From Pseudomonas alkylphenolica (GTDB lineage Bacteria; Pseudomonadota; Gammaproteobacteria; Pseudomonadales; Pseudomonadaceae): a stretch of 64,000 bases of DNA. Location: contig NZ_CP009048.1 of assembly GCF_000746525.1 (NCBI RefSeq), positions 1 through 64,000 on the forward strand. The letters run 5' to 3'. Shown piece by piece: positions 1-10,956 of the stretch. The notes beneath the pieces were generated by a model. That model was not told the origin of the DNA. It worked only from the letters and a program-made list of their open reading frames with translations, and ran no database searches. The translations under genes were made by a program, and so were the position numbers. The first letter of the stretch is position 1, and every line of letters begins with the position of its first letter.

Positions 1-146
1 AACTGCTCCTCGAAAGTCGACCAACCAGTCAGCTATGACTTGGCATAATTTGTGCCGACAAAATGCGCGCAGAGTATAGGGGCGGTTTAACCCCTATTCA
101 ACTGCCGGGTAGTGATTTCCGACTACGCGCTACAAAAGCAATTGTT

Positions 147-1019
147 TCAGCGGATGTGAGCTAGCACACCTTGCAACTCATCTAACGAGTTGTAACGGAT
201 AACTAACTGACCTTTTCCCTTGTTGCCGTGACGTATCTGTACTGCCGAGCCCAAACGCTCTGCCAGACGTTGTTCAAGCCGGGTGATGTCCGGGTCTGGC
301 TTGGCCGGTTCGACCGGTTCCGGCTTGCCATTGAGCCACTGGCGCACCAGGGCTTCGGTCTGCCGTACGGTCAGGCCACGTGCGACAACGTGACGCGCCC
401 CATCCACCTGCTGTTCTTCCGGTAAACCAAGCAATGCCCGGGCATGACCCATTTCCAGATCGCCGTGCGAGAGCATGGTCTTGATCACTTCCGGCAGCGA
501 GATCAGGCGCAGCAGGTTGGCCACGGTAACCCGCGACTTGCCCACTGCATCGGCAACCTGCTGCTGGGTCAGCTGGAACTCCACCTGCAGACGCTGCAGG
601 GCAATGGCCTCTTCCACCGGGTTGAGGTCTTCGCGCTGGATGTTCTCGATCAGGGCCATGGCGATGGCCGCTTCGTCGGGTACATCGCGGACCATGGCCG
701 GAATGGTTTCCATGCCGGCCTGCTGGCTGGCGCGCCAACGGCGTTCGCCGGCGATGATTTCGAAGCGGTTGTCAGCAATCGGGCGCACCACGATCGGCTG
801 CATCACGCCCTGGCTCTTGATCGACTGAGCCAGTTCTTCCAACGCTTGCGGGTCCATGTCCCGACGTGGCTGGTACTTGCCGCGCTCGATCAGGTCGAGC
901 GGCAGATGTTGCAGTTCTTTCTGGTCGACCTTCACAGCCTGCTCTTCGAGCGCGCTGACGGTAGGACCACTGAGCAGTGCATCCAACCCACGTCCGAGAC
1001 CCCGTTTCTTAACGGCCAT
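147..1019 (-). CDS. parB: Chromosome partitioning protein ParB
   Basis: CTP-dependent DNA clamp that loads at parS and works with ParA to segregate the origin region. The 290-residue protein shows the ParB N-domain with the CTP-binding box GERRWR (residues 91-96) and ENIQRE (125-130), a helix-turn-helix around residues 149-175, and a C-terminal dimerisation domain. The ATG is preceded by AAGGA. It follows parA after 9 bases, so the two are co-transcribed. Two parS palindromes lie in recF in this window. The 146 bases before it at the window edge show no gene. Confidence 0.98.
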   Translation of the reverse strand: MAVKKRGLGRGLDALLSGPTVSALEEQAVKVDQKELQHLPLDLIERGKYQPRRDMDPQALEELAQSIKSQGVMQPIVVRPIADNRFEIIAGERRWRASQQAGMETIPAMVRDVPDEAAIAMALIENIQREDLNPVEEAIALQRLQVEFQLTQQQVADAVGKSRVTVANLLRLISLPEVIKTMLSHGDLEMGHARALLGLPEEQQVDGARHVVARGLTVRQTEALVRQWLNGKPEPVEPAKPDPDITRLEQRLAERLGSAVQIRHGNKGKGQLVIRYNSLDELQGVLAHIR

Positions 1020-1028
1020 ACGGATTCC

Positions 1029-1820
1029 TTAAGTTGTTTGTGCAGTGCGTGATGGACGACGCTGACGGCGTACCAGTTCCCCAGCCAGGGCCAGGTAAGC
1101 CAGCGCGCCGCGCGATTGCTTGTCATACGCCAGGGCCGGCATGCCGAAACTCGGCGCCTCGGCCAGGCGGATGTTACGCGGGATCACCGTGTCGTAGAGC
1201 TGATCGCCGAAGTGTTCCTTGAGCTGCGCGGAGACATCGTTGATCAGGCTCAGGCGCGGGTCGTACATGGTCCGCAACAGGCCTTCGACCTTCAGGTTCG
1301 GGTTCAGACGCTCACCGATACGCTTGATGTTATCCACAAGATCGCTCAGGCCTTCCAGGGCAAAGTATTCACATTGCATCGGAATGATCACGCCATCGGC
1401 GGCGACCAGGGCGTTGAGGGTCAGCATCGACAACGACGGCGGGCAGTCGATCAGGATGTAGTCGTAGTTCTCGCGGATCGGCGCCAGCGCGGTGCGCAGG
1501 CGGCTCTCCTTCATCTGCATTTCCAGCAGCACCACTTCCGCAGCGGTCAGGTCGCGGTTGGCCGGCAGCAGTTGATAACCACCGTGCTCGGAGAAGTGCA
1601 TGGCCTGGGCCAGATCGCATTCACCGATCAGCAGGTCGTAGACCGAATGTTCCAGGACGTGTTTATCCACACCACTACCCATGGTGGCGTTGCCCTGTGG
1701 ATCGAGATCGATCAGCAGCACCCGGCGCTTGGTAGCGACCAGCGATGCTGCGAGGTTGATACAGGTGGTGGTCTTGCCCACACCACCTTTCTGGTTCGCG
1801 ATAGCGAATACCTTAGCCAT
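1029..1820 (-). CDS. parA: Chromosome partitioning ATPase ParA (Soj family)
   Basis: Deviant Walker-type ATPase that forms gradients on the nucleoid and moves ParB-parS complexes. The P-loop KGGVGKTT is at residues 11-18, followed by a DPQGNAT motif and the switch IDCPPS. I chose the ATG giving MAKVFAIANQ because it puts the P-loop at the usual distance from the N terminus; an in-frame start 18 bases upstream adds six non-conserved residues. It lies between rsmG (18-base gap) and parB. Confidence 0.97.
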   Translation of the reverse strand: MAKVFAIANQKGGVGKTTTCINLAASLVATKRRVLLIDLDPQGNATMGSGVDKHVLEHSVYDLLIGECDLAQAMHFSEHGGYQLLPANRDLTAAEVVLLEMQMKESRLRTALAPIRENYDYILIDCPPSLSMLTLNALVAADGVIIPMQCEYFALEGLSDLVDNIKRIGERLNPNLKVEGLLRTMYDPRLSLINDVSAQLKEHFGDQLYDTVIPRNIRLAEAPSFGMPALAYDKQSRGALAYLALAGELVRRQRRPSRTAQTT

Positions 1821-1838
1821 TCTTGCTTGTGTTCCCAA

Positions 1839-2483
1839 TCATGCCGTGCGGCGCAGTATCAGCAGATGGCGCTGGCCTTGGCAACCCGGAACGGTCAAGG
1901 CCTGCTCGCTATCCACTCTGAAATCTGCCGGCAATGCTACCAGCTCATCGGCAGGATGCAGCCCTTTCATTGCCAGCCACTGCGTCTGTTCGTCGCCAAG
2001 GTGGCGCGTCCAGTTGGTGAAGTTCTCCATGCTGCTGAAAGCTCGGGAAACAATTCCGGTGAACGGCTGCGTTGGCTGGAACTCTTCGACCCGCTTGTGG
2101 ATAACTGTCAGGTTATCCAGCTTCAGTTCAAGTTTTACCTGGGTCAGGAAGCGGGTTTTCTTGCCATTGCTGTCGAGCACCGTGACCTGCTTGTCCGGAT
2201 GCAGGATCGCCAGGGGAATACCGGGCATGCCGCCGCCGCTGCCCACGTCGAGCCAGCGCTCGCTGTGGATAAACGGCATGACGCTTAAGCTGTCGAGCAG
2301 ATGGCGGGACACCATTTCGTCCGGATTACGCACGGCGGTCAGGTTGTAGGCCTTGTTCCACTTGATCAGCAAGGCCAGGTAGGCCAGCAATTGCGCATGC
2401 TGCGCCTCGCTCAGCTCGACACCGAGCTGGCGGGCACCTGTGGACAACTCTTCGGCGTGTTGAGGGGTGACCTGAGAACTCAA
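1839..2483 (-). CDS. rsmG: 16S rRNA (guanine-527-N7) methyltransferase RsmG
   Basis: Methylates G527 of 16S rRNA using S-adenosylmethionine. The 214-residue protein has the SAM-binding glycine loop [16 protein letters not shown] around residues 77-91. Its start overlaps the mnmG stop by 4 bases (ATGA type), which indicates translational coupling. Formerly called gidB; the mnmG-rsmG-parA-parB order is typical of gammaproteobacteria other than enterics. Confidence 0.97.
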   Translation of the reverse strand: MSSQVTPQHAEELSTGARQLGVELSEAQHAQLLAYLALLIKWNKAYNLTAVRNPDEMVSRHLLDSLSVMPFIHSERWLDVGSGGGMPGIPLAILHPDKQVTVLDSNGKKTRFLTQVKLELKLDNLTVIHKRVEEFQPTQPFTGIVSRAFSSMENFTNWTRHLGDEQTQWLAMKGLHPADELVALPADFRVDSEQALTVPGCQGQRHLLILRRTA

Positions 2484-4375
2484 GCGCTTTGCTCCAACTC
2501 GCGGCCAGCGCCGCGTTTTTTCAGATGAATCAGCAACAGGGAAATCGCCGCCGGGGTCACACCGGGGATCCGCGACGCCTGGCCAAGGGTTTCAGGCCGG
2601 GTCTGACCGAGCTTGCTCTGAATCTCCTTGGACAGACCGGAAATACCGCTGTAGTCGATATCGTCGGGCAAGCGGGTATCTTCGCTGGCACGCAGCCGGG
2701 CGATTTCTTCCTGTTGCCGGTCGATGTAACCGGCGTATTTGGTCTTGATCTCGACCTGTTCGGCCACTTGTGGATCGATCTCGCTGCCGCCGGTCACTTC
2801 CATCAGGCCAGCGTAGTCGATTTCCGGACGGGTCAGCAGGTTGAGCAGGTTGTACTCGTGGCTCAACGGCGTGCCGAATTTCTCGGCAATCGCCTGACCT
2901 TGCGCGGTGTCCGGACGAACCCAGGTGGATTTCAGCCGTTGCTCTTCCAGCGCGATGCTTTCGCGCTTGGCGCTGAAAGCAGCCCAGCGCTGGTCATCGA
3001 TCAGACCCAGCTCGCGGCCTTTTTCGGTCAGGCGCAGATCGGCGTTGTCTTCGCGCAGGATCAGCCGGTATTCGGCGCGCGACGTGAACATGCGGTACGG
3101 CTCTTGGGTACCCAGGGTAATCAGGTCATCAACCAGCACGCCGATATACGCTTCGTCGCGGCGCGGGCACCAGCTTTCGCGGCCCTGCGCACGCAGTGCG
3201 GCGTTGGTTCCGGCGAGCAGGCCCTGGGCACCGGCTTCTTCGTAGCCGGTGGTGCCGTTGATCTGTCCGGCGAAGAACAGACCGCCGATGACTTTGGTTT
3301 CCAGGCTGTACTTGAGGTCACGCGGGTCGAAGTAGTCGTACTCGATGGCGTAGCCCGGACGCACGATGTGCGCGTTTTCCATGCCGCGGATCGAGCGGAC
3401 GATCTCCAGTTGCACGTCGAACGGCAAGGATGTGGATATCCCGTTCGGGTACAGCTCGTGAGTGTTCAGGCCTTCCGGCTCGATGAACACCTGGTGGCTT
3501 TCCTTGTCGGCAAAGCGATGGATCTTGTCTTCGATCGACGGGCAATAGCGCGGACCGATGCCTTCGATAACCCCGGAGTACATCGGCGAACGGTCGAGGT
3601 TCGAAGCAATGATTTCGTGGGTACGGGCATTGGTGTGGGTAATCCAGCAGCTCACTTGCCGCGGATGCATGGCCTTGTCGCCCATGAACGACATCACCGG
3701 AATCGGCGTATCACCAGGCTGCTCAGTCATTACCGAGAAATCCACGGAGCGACCGTCGATACGCGGCGGGGTCCCGGTTTTCAGGCGACCGACGCGCAGC
3801 GGCAATTCACGCAGACGATGGGCCAGAGCGATAGCTGGCGGATCTCCGGCACGACCGCCGGAGTAATTCTGCAGACCAATGTGGATAAGTCCACCGAGGA
3901 AGGTCCCGGTGGTCAATACCACGGAGTCGGCGAGAAAACGCAGACCCATTTGCGTCACTACACCACGCACCTGGTCCTGCTCGACGATGAGGTCATCGCA
4001 GGACTGCTGAAATATCCACAGGTTGGGTTGGTTCTCAAGAATCTCGCGCACTACCGCTTTGTAGATAGCGCGGTCGGCCTGGGCGCGAGTAGCGCGTACG
4101 GCCGGGCCTTTGCGGTTGTTCAAAACACGGAATTGGATACCGCTCTTGTCAGTAGCCAGCGCCATGGCGCCGCCGAGCGCGTCAATTTCCTTGACCAGGT
4201 GGCTCTTGCCGATGCCACCGATGGCCGGGTTGCAACTCATATGACCGAGGGTTTCCACGTTATGGGTCAGCAGCAGGGTTTTTACGCCCATGCGTGCAGA
4301 CGCAAGCGCAGCCTCGGTACCGGCATGGCCGCCGCCGATGACGATCACTTCAAAACGGGAAGGGAAATCCACCAC
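2480..4375 (-). CDS. mnmG: tRNA uridine-34 carboxymethylaminomethyl-modifying enzyme MnmG
   Basis: FAD-dependent subunit of the MnmE-MnmG complex that installs (carboxymethyl)aminomethyl groups at U34 of certain tRNAs. The 631-residue protein has the dinucleotide-binding motif [14 protein letters not shown] near the N terminus and the [15 protein letters not shown] segment of the family; length is normal. Its partner gene mnmE lies upstream across a 513-base non-coding region rich in DnaA boxes. Confidence 0.98.
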   Translation of the reverse strand: MVDFPSRFEVIVIGGGHAGTEAALASARMGVKTLLLTHNVETLGHMSCNPAIGGIGKSHLVKEIDALGGAMALATDKSGIQFRVLNNRKGPAVRATRAQADRAIYKAVVREILENQPNLWIFQQSCDDLIVEQDQVRGVVTQMGLRFLADSVVLTTGTFLGGLIHIGLQNYSGGRAGDPPAIALAHRLRELPLRVGRLKTGTPPRIDGRSVDFSVMTEQPGDTPIPVMSFMGDKAMHPRQVSCWITHTNARTHEIIASNLDRSPMYSGVIEGIGPRYCPSIEDKIHRFADKESHQVFIEPEGLNTHELYPNGISTSLPFDVQLEIVRSIRGMENAHIVRPGYAIEYDYFDPRDLKYSLETKVIGGLFFAGQINGTTGYEEAGAQGLLAGTNAALRAQGRESWCPRRDEAYIGVLVDDLITLGTQEPYRMFTSRAEYRLILREDNADLRLTEKGRELGLIDDQRWAAFSAKRESIALEEQRLKSTWVRPDTAQGQAIAEKFGTPLSHEYNLLNLLTRPEIDYAGLMEVTGGSEIDPQVAEQVEIKTKYAGYIDRQQEEIARLRASEDTRLPDDIDYSGISGLSKEIQSKLGQTRPETLGQASRIPGVTPAAISLLLIHLKKRGAGRELEQSA

Positions 4376-4888
4376 GCACCTCGTGCCTGTTTCGGGAATA
4401 GATAGGGATAACGCACAAGTATAGGGACTTACCCCCCTCTAAAGGAACCTTTTGCACAAAATTTAACCAGGCTGTGGATGAGTGGCGAGCAATAGAAATA
4501 AAGAGAGAGAAATTTATTAAAGCTTTGTTTTTATGTTTATTCTTATGCACCACCCTTTCTGTGGATAAAGTTCTACAGGCCTTTATTTACTTCATGTACA
4601 GAGGTTCAAAACCCTGTGGTCTACCGGCCATGAGCGTTCTGGATAAGCGCTTTAAGCCTGTGGATGAAATGCCTACTTACCCACAAGCGGATTTATCTTC
4701 AGCTTTGAAGGGCAGTTATCAACGGAGCTGAGGCGGGGTTTTCCACAGGGCTTATTTCACAGATTTGTGGATAGCCGCGCAGGTAGGAAGGCAGGACTCG
4801 CGCATTGGCAGTCCTGAAAGGAAGGGAAAATCGAAGGAAGGAGTACAGCAACCAGGCCCGTTGCGGGCCCGGCAGTGGATAAGGACGC
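4376..4888. other. Second DnaA-box cluster, origin-like region between mnmG and mnmE
   Basis: No gene is seen here. DnaA-box matches to TTWTNCACA, exact or with one mismatch, lie at 4450-4458, 4473-4481, 4560-4568 (exact TGTGGATAA on this strand), 4659-4667, 4677-4685, 4739-4747 and 4766-4774. An AT-rich stretch covers about 4490-4550. The segment 4560-4609 aligns without gaps to 9064-9113 in oriC with about 39 of 50 identical positions, and both are preceded by a run containing TTAAAGCTTT. That points to a duplicated or shared origin module. Whether it fires as an origin, titrates DnaA or is a remnant cannot be read from sequence. A GC hairpin near 4852-4870 precedes the mnmE stop. Confidence 0.7.
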
Positions 4889-6259
4889 TTACTTACCGAT
4901 GCAGAAGCTGGAGAAGATTCGGCCCAGGAGGTCGTCGGAACTGAATGCACCGGTGATTTCACCCAAGGCTTGCTGAGCCTGGCGCAGATCCTCTGCCAGC
5001 AGTTCACCGGCACCCGCAAGGGTCAGCTGGGCACGACCGTGTTCCAGGTGTGCACTGGCCTGGCGCAGTGCCTCCAGATGGCGCCTGCGGGCGCTGAAGC
5101 TGCTTTCGGCGGTCTGTTCATAACCCATGCAGGCCTTCAGGTGCTCGCGCAGCAGCTCAAGCCCCATGTCGGCATCCTTGGCACTGAGGGTAATGGTGAC
5201 GTGGCCATCAGCGCTTTGTTCCATGGCGACCGTCTCACCACTCAGATCCGCCTTGTTACGAATCAGCGTGACTTTCGCAGGGTCCGGTCGCAGATCGAGG
5301 AATTCCGGCCACAGGGCAAAAGGATCACTGGCTTCCGGCGCGGTGGAATCGACGACCAACAACACCCGATCGGCTTCGTTGATGGCTTTGAGCGCACGCT
5401 CCACGCCGATCTTTTCCACATGATCGTCGGTATCGCGCAGCCCGGCAGTATCGACAACGTGCAGGGGCATGCCGTCGATGTGGATATGTTCGCGCAGGAT
5501 GTCCCGGGTAGTGCCGGCAATGTCGGTGACAATGGCCGCCTCACGTCCGGCCAGAACGTTAAGCAGGCTCGACTTGCCGGCATTCGGCCGACCGGCGATC
5601 ACTACGGTCATGCCATCACGCAACAAGGCCCCCTGCCCGGCCTCACGCTGCACTGTGGATAAATTCGTTCGCACGTCATCGAGCATGCTCAACACGTGAC
5701 CATCGGCGAGGAAGTCGATTTCCTCTTCAGGAAAGTCGATAGCCGCTTCGACATAGATCCGCAGGCTGATCAGTTTTTCGGTGAGTTTATCCACACGACG
5801 GGAAAATTCACCCTGCAGCGAACGCAACGCATTGCGCGCCGCCTGTGCAGAACTGGCTTCGATGAGGTCGGCAATCGCTTCGGCCTGGGCCAGGTCAAGC
5901 TTGTCATTGAGGAATGCGCGTTCGCTGAATTCACCTGGGCGGGCCAGTCGGCAACCCAGTTGTACACAGCGCTGCAGGAGCATATCCAATACTACCGGAC
6001 CACCGTGTCCCTGGAGTTCCAGCACGTCTTCGCCGGTGAAAGAGTTCGGGCCGGGAAAAAACAGCGCAATGCCTTCATCGATGACCAGGCCATCGTCAGC
6101 CCGAAACGGGCCGTAATGGGCATGCCGCGGCGTCAGTGACTTTGCACAGATCGCCAGCCCGGCTTGCTGCGCCAGGGGCCCGGACAGCCGCACGATCCCC
6201 ACGCCCCCACGTCCCTGGGCGGTAGCGATGGCGGCAATGGTTTCACGCACAGTGTTCAT
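4889..6259 (-). CDS. mnmE: tRNA modification GTPase MnmE
   Basis: Potassium-activated GTPase that dimerises with MnmG for U34 modification. It shows the N-terminal tetrahydrofolate-binding domain, a G domain with [23 protein letters not shown] and NKAD, and the invariant C-terminal FCIGK carrying the cysteine. The start giving [10 protein letters not shown] was chosen because it matches the family N terminus; an in-frame start 15 bases upstream adds unrelated residues. Length is 456 residues, as expected. Confidence 0.98.
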   Translation of the reverse strand: MNTVRETIAAIATAQGRGGVGIVRLSGPLAQQAGLAICAKSLTPRHAHYGPFRADDGLVIDEGIALFFPGPNSFTGEDVLELQGHGGPVVLDMLLQRCVQLGCRLARPGEFSERAFLNDKLDLAQAEAIADLIEASSAQAARNALRSLQGEFSRRVDKLTEKLISLRIYVEAAIDFPEEEIDFLADGHVLSMLDDVRTNLSTVQREAGQGALLRDGMTVVIAGRPNAGKSSLLNVLAGREAAIVTDIAGTTRDILREHIHIDGMPLHVVDTAGLRDTDDHVEKIGVERALKAINEADRVLLVVDSTAPEASDPFALWPEFLDLRPDPAKVTLIRNKADLSGETVAMEQSADGHVTITLSAKDADMGLELLREHLKACMGYEQTAESSFSARRRHLEALRQASAHLEHGRAQLTLAGAGELLAEDLRQAQQALGEITGAFSSDDLLGRIFSSFCIGK

Positions 6260-6295
6260 GCTCGAAGGCCTCACGACAAAAAACGACAGATAGCA

Positions 6296-6318
6296 AAACG
6301 CCCCACGAGGGGGCGTTT
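6296..6318 (-). terminator. Terminator after yidC
   Basis: Perfect stem AAACGCCCC / GGGGCGTTT with a short loop, lying between the end of yidC and the start of mnmE. In the minus direction it ends in a T-run, so it should close the rpmH-rnpA-yidD-yidC transcript. Confidence 0.8.
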
Positions 6319-6343
6319 ATCCACAGGTTAGCTGGCTAACCCG

Positions 6344-8026
6344 TTATGCAGCGGCTTTCTTGGTAGCCTTTTCGATGCTGCGGGTGATGTACCACTGCTG
6401 TGCGATCGACAGGCAGTTGTTCACAACCCAGTACAGCACCAGACCAGCCGGGAACCACAGGAAGAAGAAGGTGAAGATGATCGGCATCAGCTTCATCACT
6501 TTGGCCTGCATCGGATCCGGCGGCGTCGGGTTCAGCTGCTGCTGGATGAACATGGTTGCGCCCATGATGATCGGCAGAATGAAGAACGGATCCTTGATCG
6601 ACAGGTCGGTGATCCAGAACATCCACGGCGCCTGACGCATCTCGACGCTTTCCAGCAACACCCAGTACAGCGAGAGGAAGACCGGCATCTGCACCAGAAT
6701 CGGCAGGCAGCCACCCAGCGGGTTGATCTTCTCTTTCTTGTACAGCTCCATCATGGCTTGCGACATTTTCTGCCGGTCATCGCCATGTTGTTCTTTCAGC
6801 GCAGCCAGTTTTGGAGCCACGGCACGCATGCGCGCCATCGACTTGTAGCTGGCCGCAGACAGCGGGAAGAACAGCAGCTTGATCAGCATGGTCAGGACGA
6901 TGATCGACCAGCCCCAGTTGCCGAGCAGGCTGTGGATATGTTGCAGCAACCAGAAGATCGGCTGAGCGATGAACCACAGAATGCCGTAGTCGACAGTCAG
7001 TTCCAGACCTGGGGACAACTCTTTGAGCTTGTCCTGGATCTTCGGACCGGCGTACAGCATGGTGCTGGTTTCGCCTTTGGCGCCAGCGGCTACGTTCAGC
7101 GCCGGGCCGGTGAAACCGATGATGTAGTTGCCTTGGCTATCCTTGCGAGTCTGGACAATGTTGTTCTCAGACTTGTTTGGAATCCAGGCGGTAACGAAGT
7201 AGTGCTGCAGCCAGGCTACCCAACCGCCGGTAACATTTTCTTTCAGATTTCCCTTGTCGATGTCTTTCATCGACACCTTCTTGTAGGGTTCCGAACTTGT
7301 CCACAGGGCTGCACCCAGGTAGGTCGCAGTACCGGTCGCAGTGCTCGAGGATGGATCCGAGCTTGCGTCGCGCTTAAGTTGCGCAAACAGGTTACCGCTC
7401 CAAGGCTGGGCGCTCTGGTTGTCGATCAAGTAGGTAACGGTCAGGTCGTACTCACCGCGCTTGAAGCTGAAGCGCTTGATGTAGTTGACGCCGTTATCGC
7501 TGAACTTCAGGTCGACGACCAGTTGGTTCTGACCATCAGCCAGTTGATAACTTTTCTGATCGGCGGCGTACAGCGGACGACCGCTTGGACGTGCATCCGG
7601 ACCATTGGTACCGGTCAGGCCACTTTGGGCCAGATAAGTACGCTCGCTACCGTTGTCGAATAACTGGAACGGAATGTCCGGATGATCCTGACGGCGCGGA
7701 TACTTGGGCAGCATCAGCTGGGCGATGTCACCACCGTTTGGATCGATAGCCAGGTCGAGGACGTCAGTTTTGACCCGAATCAGGTCTTTGCTGACGGCAA
7801 CCGGAGCCAGTTCGGCTGGGCTGGATTCAGCGTTGGCGCTTGGCACATCGGCGCTGGCGCCAGTGTTGCCGGCCTGCGCGGTGTCCGGCAAAGCCGGGGC
7901 AGCGTTGCTGGCAGCAGTATTCTGAGTCGGCAAGGCAGCTTGGCCGTAGTCCTGGTTCCAGTTAAGGACCATGACGTAGGACACGATTGCCAGGGCGACG
8001 ATCAGGATCGTGCGTTTAATATCCAT
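6344..8026 (-). CDS. yidC: Membrane protein insertase YidC
   Basis: Inserts proteins into the inner membrane, alone or with SecYEG. The 560-residue protein has one N-terminal membrane segment (IKRTILIVALAIVSYVMVL), a large periplasmic beta domain, and the conserved C-terminal multi-helix insertase domain, ending in a lysine-rich tail (ATKKAAA). It starts 2 bases after the yidD stop. Confidence 0.98.
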   Translation of the reverse strand: MDIKRTILIVALAIVSYVMVLNWNQDYGQAALPTQNTAASNAAPALPDTAQAGNTGASADVPSANAESSPAELAPVAVSKDLIRVKTDVLDLAIDPNGGDIAQLMLPKYPRRQDHPDIPFQLFDNGSERTYLAQSGLTGTNGPDARPSGRPLYAADQKSYQLADGQNQLVVDLKFSDNGVNYIKRFSFKRGEYDLTVTYLIDNQSAQPWSGNLFAQLKRDASSDPSSSTATGTATYLGAALWTSSEPYKKVSMKDIDKGNLKENVTGGWVAWLQHYFVTAWIPNKSENNIVQTRKDSQGNYIIGFTGPALNVAAGAKGETSTMLYAGPKIQDKLKELSPGLELTVDYGILWFIAQPIFWLLQHIHSLLGNWGWSIIVLTMLIKLLFFPLSAASYKSMARMRAVAPKLAALKEQHGDDRQKMSQAMMELYKKEKINPLGGCLPILVQMPVFLSLYWVLLESVEMRQAPWMFWITDLSIKDPFFILPIIMGATMFIQQQLNPTPPDPMQAKVMKLMPIIFTFFFLWFPAGLVLYWVVNNCLSIAQQWYITRSIEKATKKAAA

Positions 8027-8028
8027 GA

Positions 8029-8274
8029 TTACTCGGCTATCGAAGAAGAACGGGAAGAGGGAGCTGGCGGAACCGGGTCAAAACCGCCGGCATTCCACGG
8101 GTGACAACGCCCCAGGCGACGAACGGTTAGCCACCCGCCACGTAAAAGACCATGGTTTTCGATGGCTTCTAACGCGTAACAGGAGCAACTGGGGTAGAAA
8201 CGACAGTGATTGGCCATCAGAGGACTAATGGCGTAACGGTAAAACTGGATCGGAACGAGTGCCAGTTTACGCAT
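8029..8274 (-). CDS. yidD: Membrane protein insertion efficiency factor YidD
   Basis: Small membrane-associated protein (about 81 residues) thought to assist YidC-dependent insertion. It contains the family signature [15 protein letters not shown] and the later [15 protein letters not shown]. Two adjacent ATGs are possible; the second gives the usual [14 protein letters not shown] start. The start overlaps the rnpA stop by 8 bases. Confidence 0.95.
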   Translation of the reverse strand: MRKLALVPIQFYRYAISPLMANHCRFYPSCSCYALEAIENHGLLRGGWLTVRRLGRCHPWNAGGFDPVPPAPSSRSSSIAE

Positions 8275-8671
8275 CATTTTTACTGTCTACCCCCACAGAG
8301 TCGGTGTTCACCACTGGAGCGGGCCGACTGCGTGCGAGGCGCTTCCAGAGCTTGCCAAAATGTTGGTGCAATTCTGGGTTTTCAATCTCGCCCAACCCTT
8401 TGCGCGCGACGATCACGATATCCCAACCTGCAAGCAAGTGCTGGTTCAGGCGAAACGAATCGCGCATCAGGCGTTTCAGGCGATTGCGTTGAACGGAGAG
8501 CTTGACGCTCTTTTTCCCGATCACAAGCCCCAGGCGGGGGTGATCCAGACCGTTCTCGCGGGCAAGGAGCAGCAGGTTTTTCCCTGGGACCTTGCCGGTT
8601 GGGGAGTCGAAGACCGCTTTGAATTGTCGGGGGATAAGCAGACGCTTTTCCCGACTGAAGTCCTGACTCAC
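8267..8671 (-). CDS. rnpA: Ribonuclease P protein component
   Basis: Protein subunit of RNase P, which matures tRNA 5' ends. The conserved basic motif around [20 protein letters not shown] is present. No ATG fits. Two consecutive GTG codons precede [11 protein letters not shown], and the second gives a 134-residue protein of normal length. The frame stays open upstream through rpmH, which is why longer calls are possible but wrong. Confidence 0.95.
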   Translation of the reverse strand: MSQDFSREKRLLIPRQFKAVFDSPTGKVPGKNLLLLARENGLDHPRLGLVIGKKSVKLSVQRNRLKRLMRDSFRLNQHLLAGWDIVIVARKGLGEIENPELHQHFGKLWKRLARSRPAPVVNTDSVGVDSKNDA

Positions 8672-8687
8672 CACCTGTGCCGAAAAA

Positions 8688-8822
8688 TCAAACTGCCAGG
8701 CGCTTACGGCCTTTGGCACGGCGACGCGACAGAACGGCACGACCGTTCTTGGTGGCCATACGGGCACGGAAACCGTGAGTGCGAGCGCGCTTGATGGTGC
8801 TTGGTTGGAAAGTACGTTTCAT
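8688..8822 (-). CDS. rpmH: 50S ribosomal protein L34
   Basis: A 44-residue basic protein beginning [18 protein letters not shown] and ending GRKRLAV, unmistakably L34. It lies 16 bases upstream of rnpA and is the first gene of the rpmH-rnpA-yidD-yidC operon, next to oriC. It is too short for many gene callers. Confidence 0.97.
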
Positions 8823-9402
8823 GGCGTGTTACCTGGTTCGTCGACAACGGGCCGGAATGGCCCCCGTTTTAAGAGACCGGCGATTCTAGAGAAAGCGCAG
8901 CCATAGGTCAATTTCCAACCAGCTTTTCCTTATGGACGGAAAATCGGTCGTTTCAGGTAGGGGCGTCCTGGAGGAGAACCATCACACGCTTAAACATAAA
9001 AAAAGATAGAGGAATTATTTAAAGCTTTTCTGTAAAACTTATAAAGCTTAGGCGGCAAGTATCTGTGGATAAACCTCTACAGCCCTTTATCTACCTCGTG
9101 TACAGAGAACTGAAACCTTGTCGAGAAGAGGTGCTCTGGCTGTGTCGAAGGCTCGGAAAAGCTGTGGATCAAATCGATGGTTATCCACAGGGCGGTTATC
9201 CACCGATTTCAACCCCCAGTTGTGCAAAGACCTCAGGTGCGGTTATCCACAGAGCTTATTCACAGCACTGAAAGGCCATTTTGGTCACTAAGCTGCTGAT
9301 TTATCGCCATCCTCAACGCACCTGCATGTGGATAACTGCGCTGCTGCTCGGTACAATGGGGGCTTGTTTTTGCCTCACCGGCTTTCAACTCAGGGGATAT
9401 CC
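8823..9402. other. oriC: Chromosomal replication origin (oriC) between rpmH and dnaA
   Basis: Non-coding. DnaA boxes: 9064-9072 (minus, exact), 9163-9171 (minus, one mismatch), 9181-9189 (plus, exact TTATCCACA), 9196-9204 (plus, one mismatch), 9243-9251 (plus, exact), 9256-9264 (plus, TTATTCACA) and 9327-9335 (minus, exact). An AT-rich stretch at about 8995-9058 could be the unwinding element. Its position between rpmH and dnaA is the known location of functional Pseudomonas origins. The dnaA promoter and leader must also lie at its right edge, and the rpmH promoter at its left edge. Confidence 0.92.
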
Positions 9403-10917
9403 GTGTCAGTGGAACTTTGGCAGCAGTGCGTGGAGCTTCTGCGCGATGAACTGCCTGCCCAGCAATTCAACACCTGGATCCGTCCGCTACAGGTCGAAGC
9501 CGAAGGCGACGAGTTGCGCGTCTACGCGCCCAACCGTTTCGTTCTCGATTGGGTCAATGAGAAATACCTGAGCCGTCTGCTCGAGCTGTTAGGTGAGCAT
9601 GGCAACGGCATTGCGCCTGCCCTTTCCTTATTAATAGGCAGCAGACGCAGTTCGGCGCCTCGTGCCGCCCCTAACGCACCACTGGCTGCCGCTGTTGCCG
9701 CATCCCAGGCGCAGGCTGCACAGACTGCCGTGGTCAACGAACCCGTTGCCGCACCGGTTGCTGCTCCGGCTGCGGCTGAAGTCGAGCAAGCGCCTTCGCG
9801 TGACAGCTTCGATTCCATGGGCGAATCCGCTAATGCGCCGGCGCCAAGCGGTCGTACCGAGCAACGTACCGTGCAGGTCGAAGGTGCGCTCAAGCACACC
9901 AGCTACCTGAACCGTACCTTTACCTTCGAGAACTTCGTCGAAGGTAAGTCCAACCAGTTGGCTCGCGCAGCCGCCTGGCAGGTCGCCGACAATCCCAAGC
10001 ATGGCTACAACCCGCTGTTCCTTTATGGCGGCGTAGGCCTGGGTAAAACGCACTTGATGCATGCTGTGGGTAACCACCTGCTCAAGAAGAACCCGAATGC
10101 CAAGGTGGTCTACCTGCATTCCGAGCGTTTCGTTGCGGACATGGTCAAGGCACTGCAGCTCAATGCCATCAACGAGTTCAAGCGCTTCTACCGTTCGGTG
10201 GATGCGTTGCTCATCGATGACATTCAGTTCTTCGCCCGTAAAGAGCGTTCCCAGGAAGAGTTTTTCCACACCTTCAACGCCTTGCTCGAAGGCGGTCAGC
10301 AGGTAATCCTGACCAGTGACCGTTATCCGAAAGAGATTGAAGGGCTGGAAGAGCGTCTGAAATCGCGCTTCGGCTGGGGCCTGACCGTCGCGGTCGAGCC
10401 GCCGGAACTGGAAACCCGTGTCGCGATCCTGATGAAGAAGGCAGACCAGGCCAAGGTAGACTTGCCGCATGACGCTGCTTTCTTTATTGCCCAGCGTATT
10501 CGCTCCAATGTCCGTGAACTTGAAGGTGCTCTGAAGCGCGTCATCGCTCATTCGCACTTCATGGGACGCGACATCACCATTGAGCTGATTCGTGAATCGC
10601 TCAAGGATCTTCTCGCGCTGCAGGACAAACTGGTGAGTGTGGATAACATCCAGCGCACCGTGGCCGAGTACTACAAGATCAAGATCTCCGATCTGCTGTC
10701 CAAGCGCCGTTCCCGTTCGGTGGCCCGCCCGCGTCAGGTGGCTATGGCCCTGTCCAAGGAACTGACCAACCACAGTTTGCCGGAAATCGGTGACGTCTTC
10801 GGCGGCCGCGACCACACCACCGTGTTGCACGCGTGCCGCAAGATCAACGAACTCAAGGAATCCGACGCGGATATCCGCGAGGACTACAAGAACCTGCTGC
10901 GGACCCTGACGACGTGA
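9403..10917 (+). CDS. dnaA: Chromosomal replication initiator protein DnaA
   Basis: Binds the oriC DnaA boxes and opens the duplex. The start is GTG, preceded by AGGGGAT and giving [12 protein letters not shown], the family N terminus. Domains: I (about residues 1-80), a variable Ala/Pro-rich linker II, AAA+ domain III with [11 protein letters not shown] and LLIDDIQFF, and C-terminal domain IV with the box-recognition motif [15 protein letters not shown]. Length is 504 residues. It heads the dnaA-dnaN-recF-gyrB cluster. Confidence 0.98.
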   Translation: MSVELWQQCVELLRDELPAQQFNTWIRPLQVEAEGDELRVYAPNRFVLDWVNEKYLSRLLELLGEHGNGIAPALSLLIGSRRSSAPRAAPNAPLAAAVAASQAQAAQTAVVNEPVAAPVAAPAAAEVEQAPSRDSFDSMGESANAPAPSGRTEQRTVQVEGALKHTSYLNRTFTFENFVEGKSNQLARAAAWQVADNPKHGYNPLFLYGGVGLGKTHLMHAVGNHLLKKNPNAKVVYLHSERFVADMVKALQLNAINEFKRFYRSVDALLIDDIQFFARKERSQEEFFHTFNALLEGGQQVILTSDRYPKEIEGLEERLKSRFGWGLTVAVEPPELETRVAILMKKADQAKVDLPHDAAFFIAQRIRSNVRELEGALKRVIAHSHFMGRDITIELIRESLKDLLALQDKLVSVDNIQRTVAEYYKIKISDLLSKRRSRSVARPRQVAMALSKELTNHSLPEIGDVFGGRDHTTVLHACRKINELKESDADIREDYKNLLRTLTT

Positions 10918-10956
10918 TTGGCGTCAGCGCAGCTTATTAAGGCAAGGGACTAGACC

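Noticed and set aside
2489..4405. A 638-codon open frame antisense to mnmG
   Set aside because: Long antisense frames are expected opposite GC-rich genes. The product resembles nothing and mnmG is certain. The same applies to 13227-14879 (opposite gyrB), 1116-2288, 50157-51356, 55274-56386 and 57638-60310.
4474..4731. Frames at 4474-4731 and 9065-9271 with similar translations (QAFIYFMYRG / QPFIYLVYRE), suggesting a gene family
   Set aside because: The similarity comes from the shared origin-like DNA full of DnaA boxes; there is no ribosome site or protein-like conservation.
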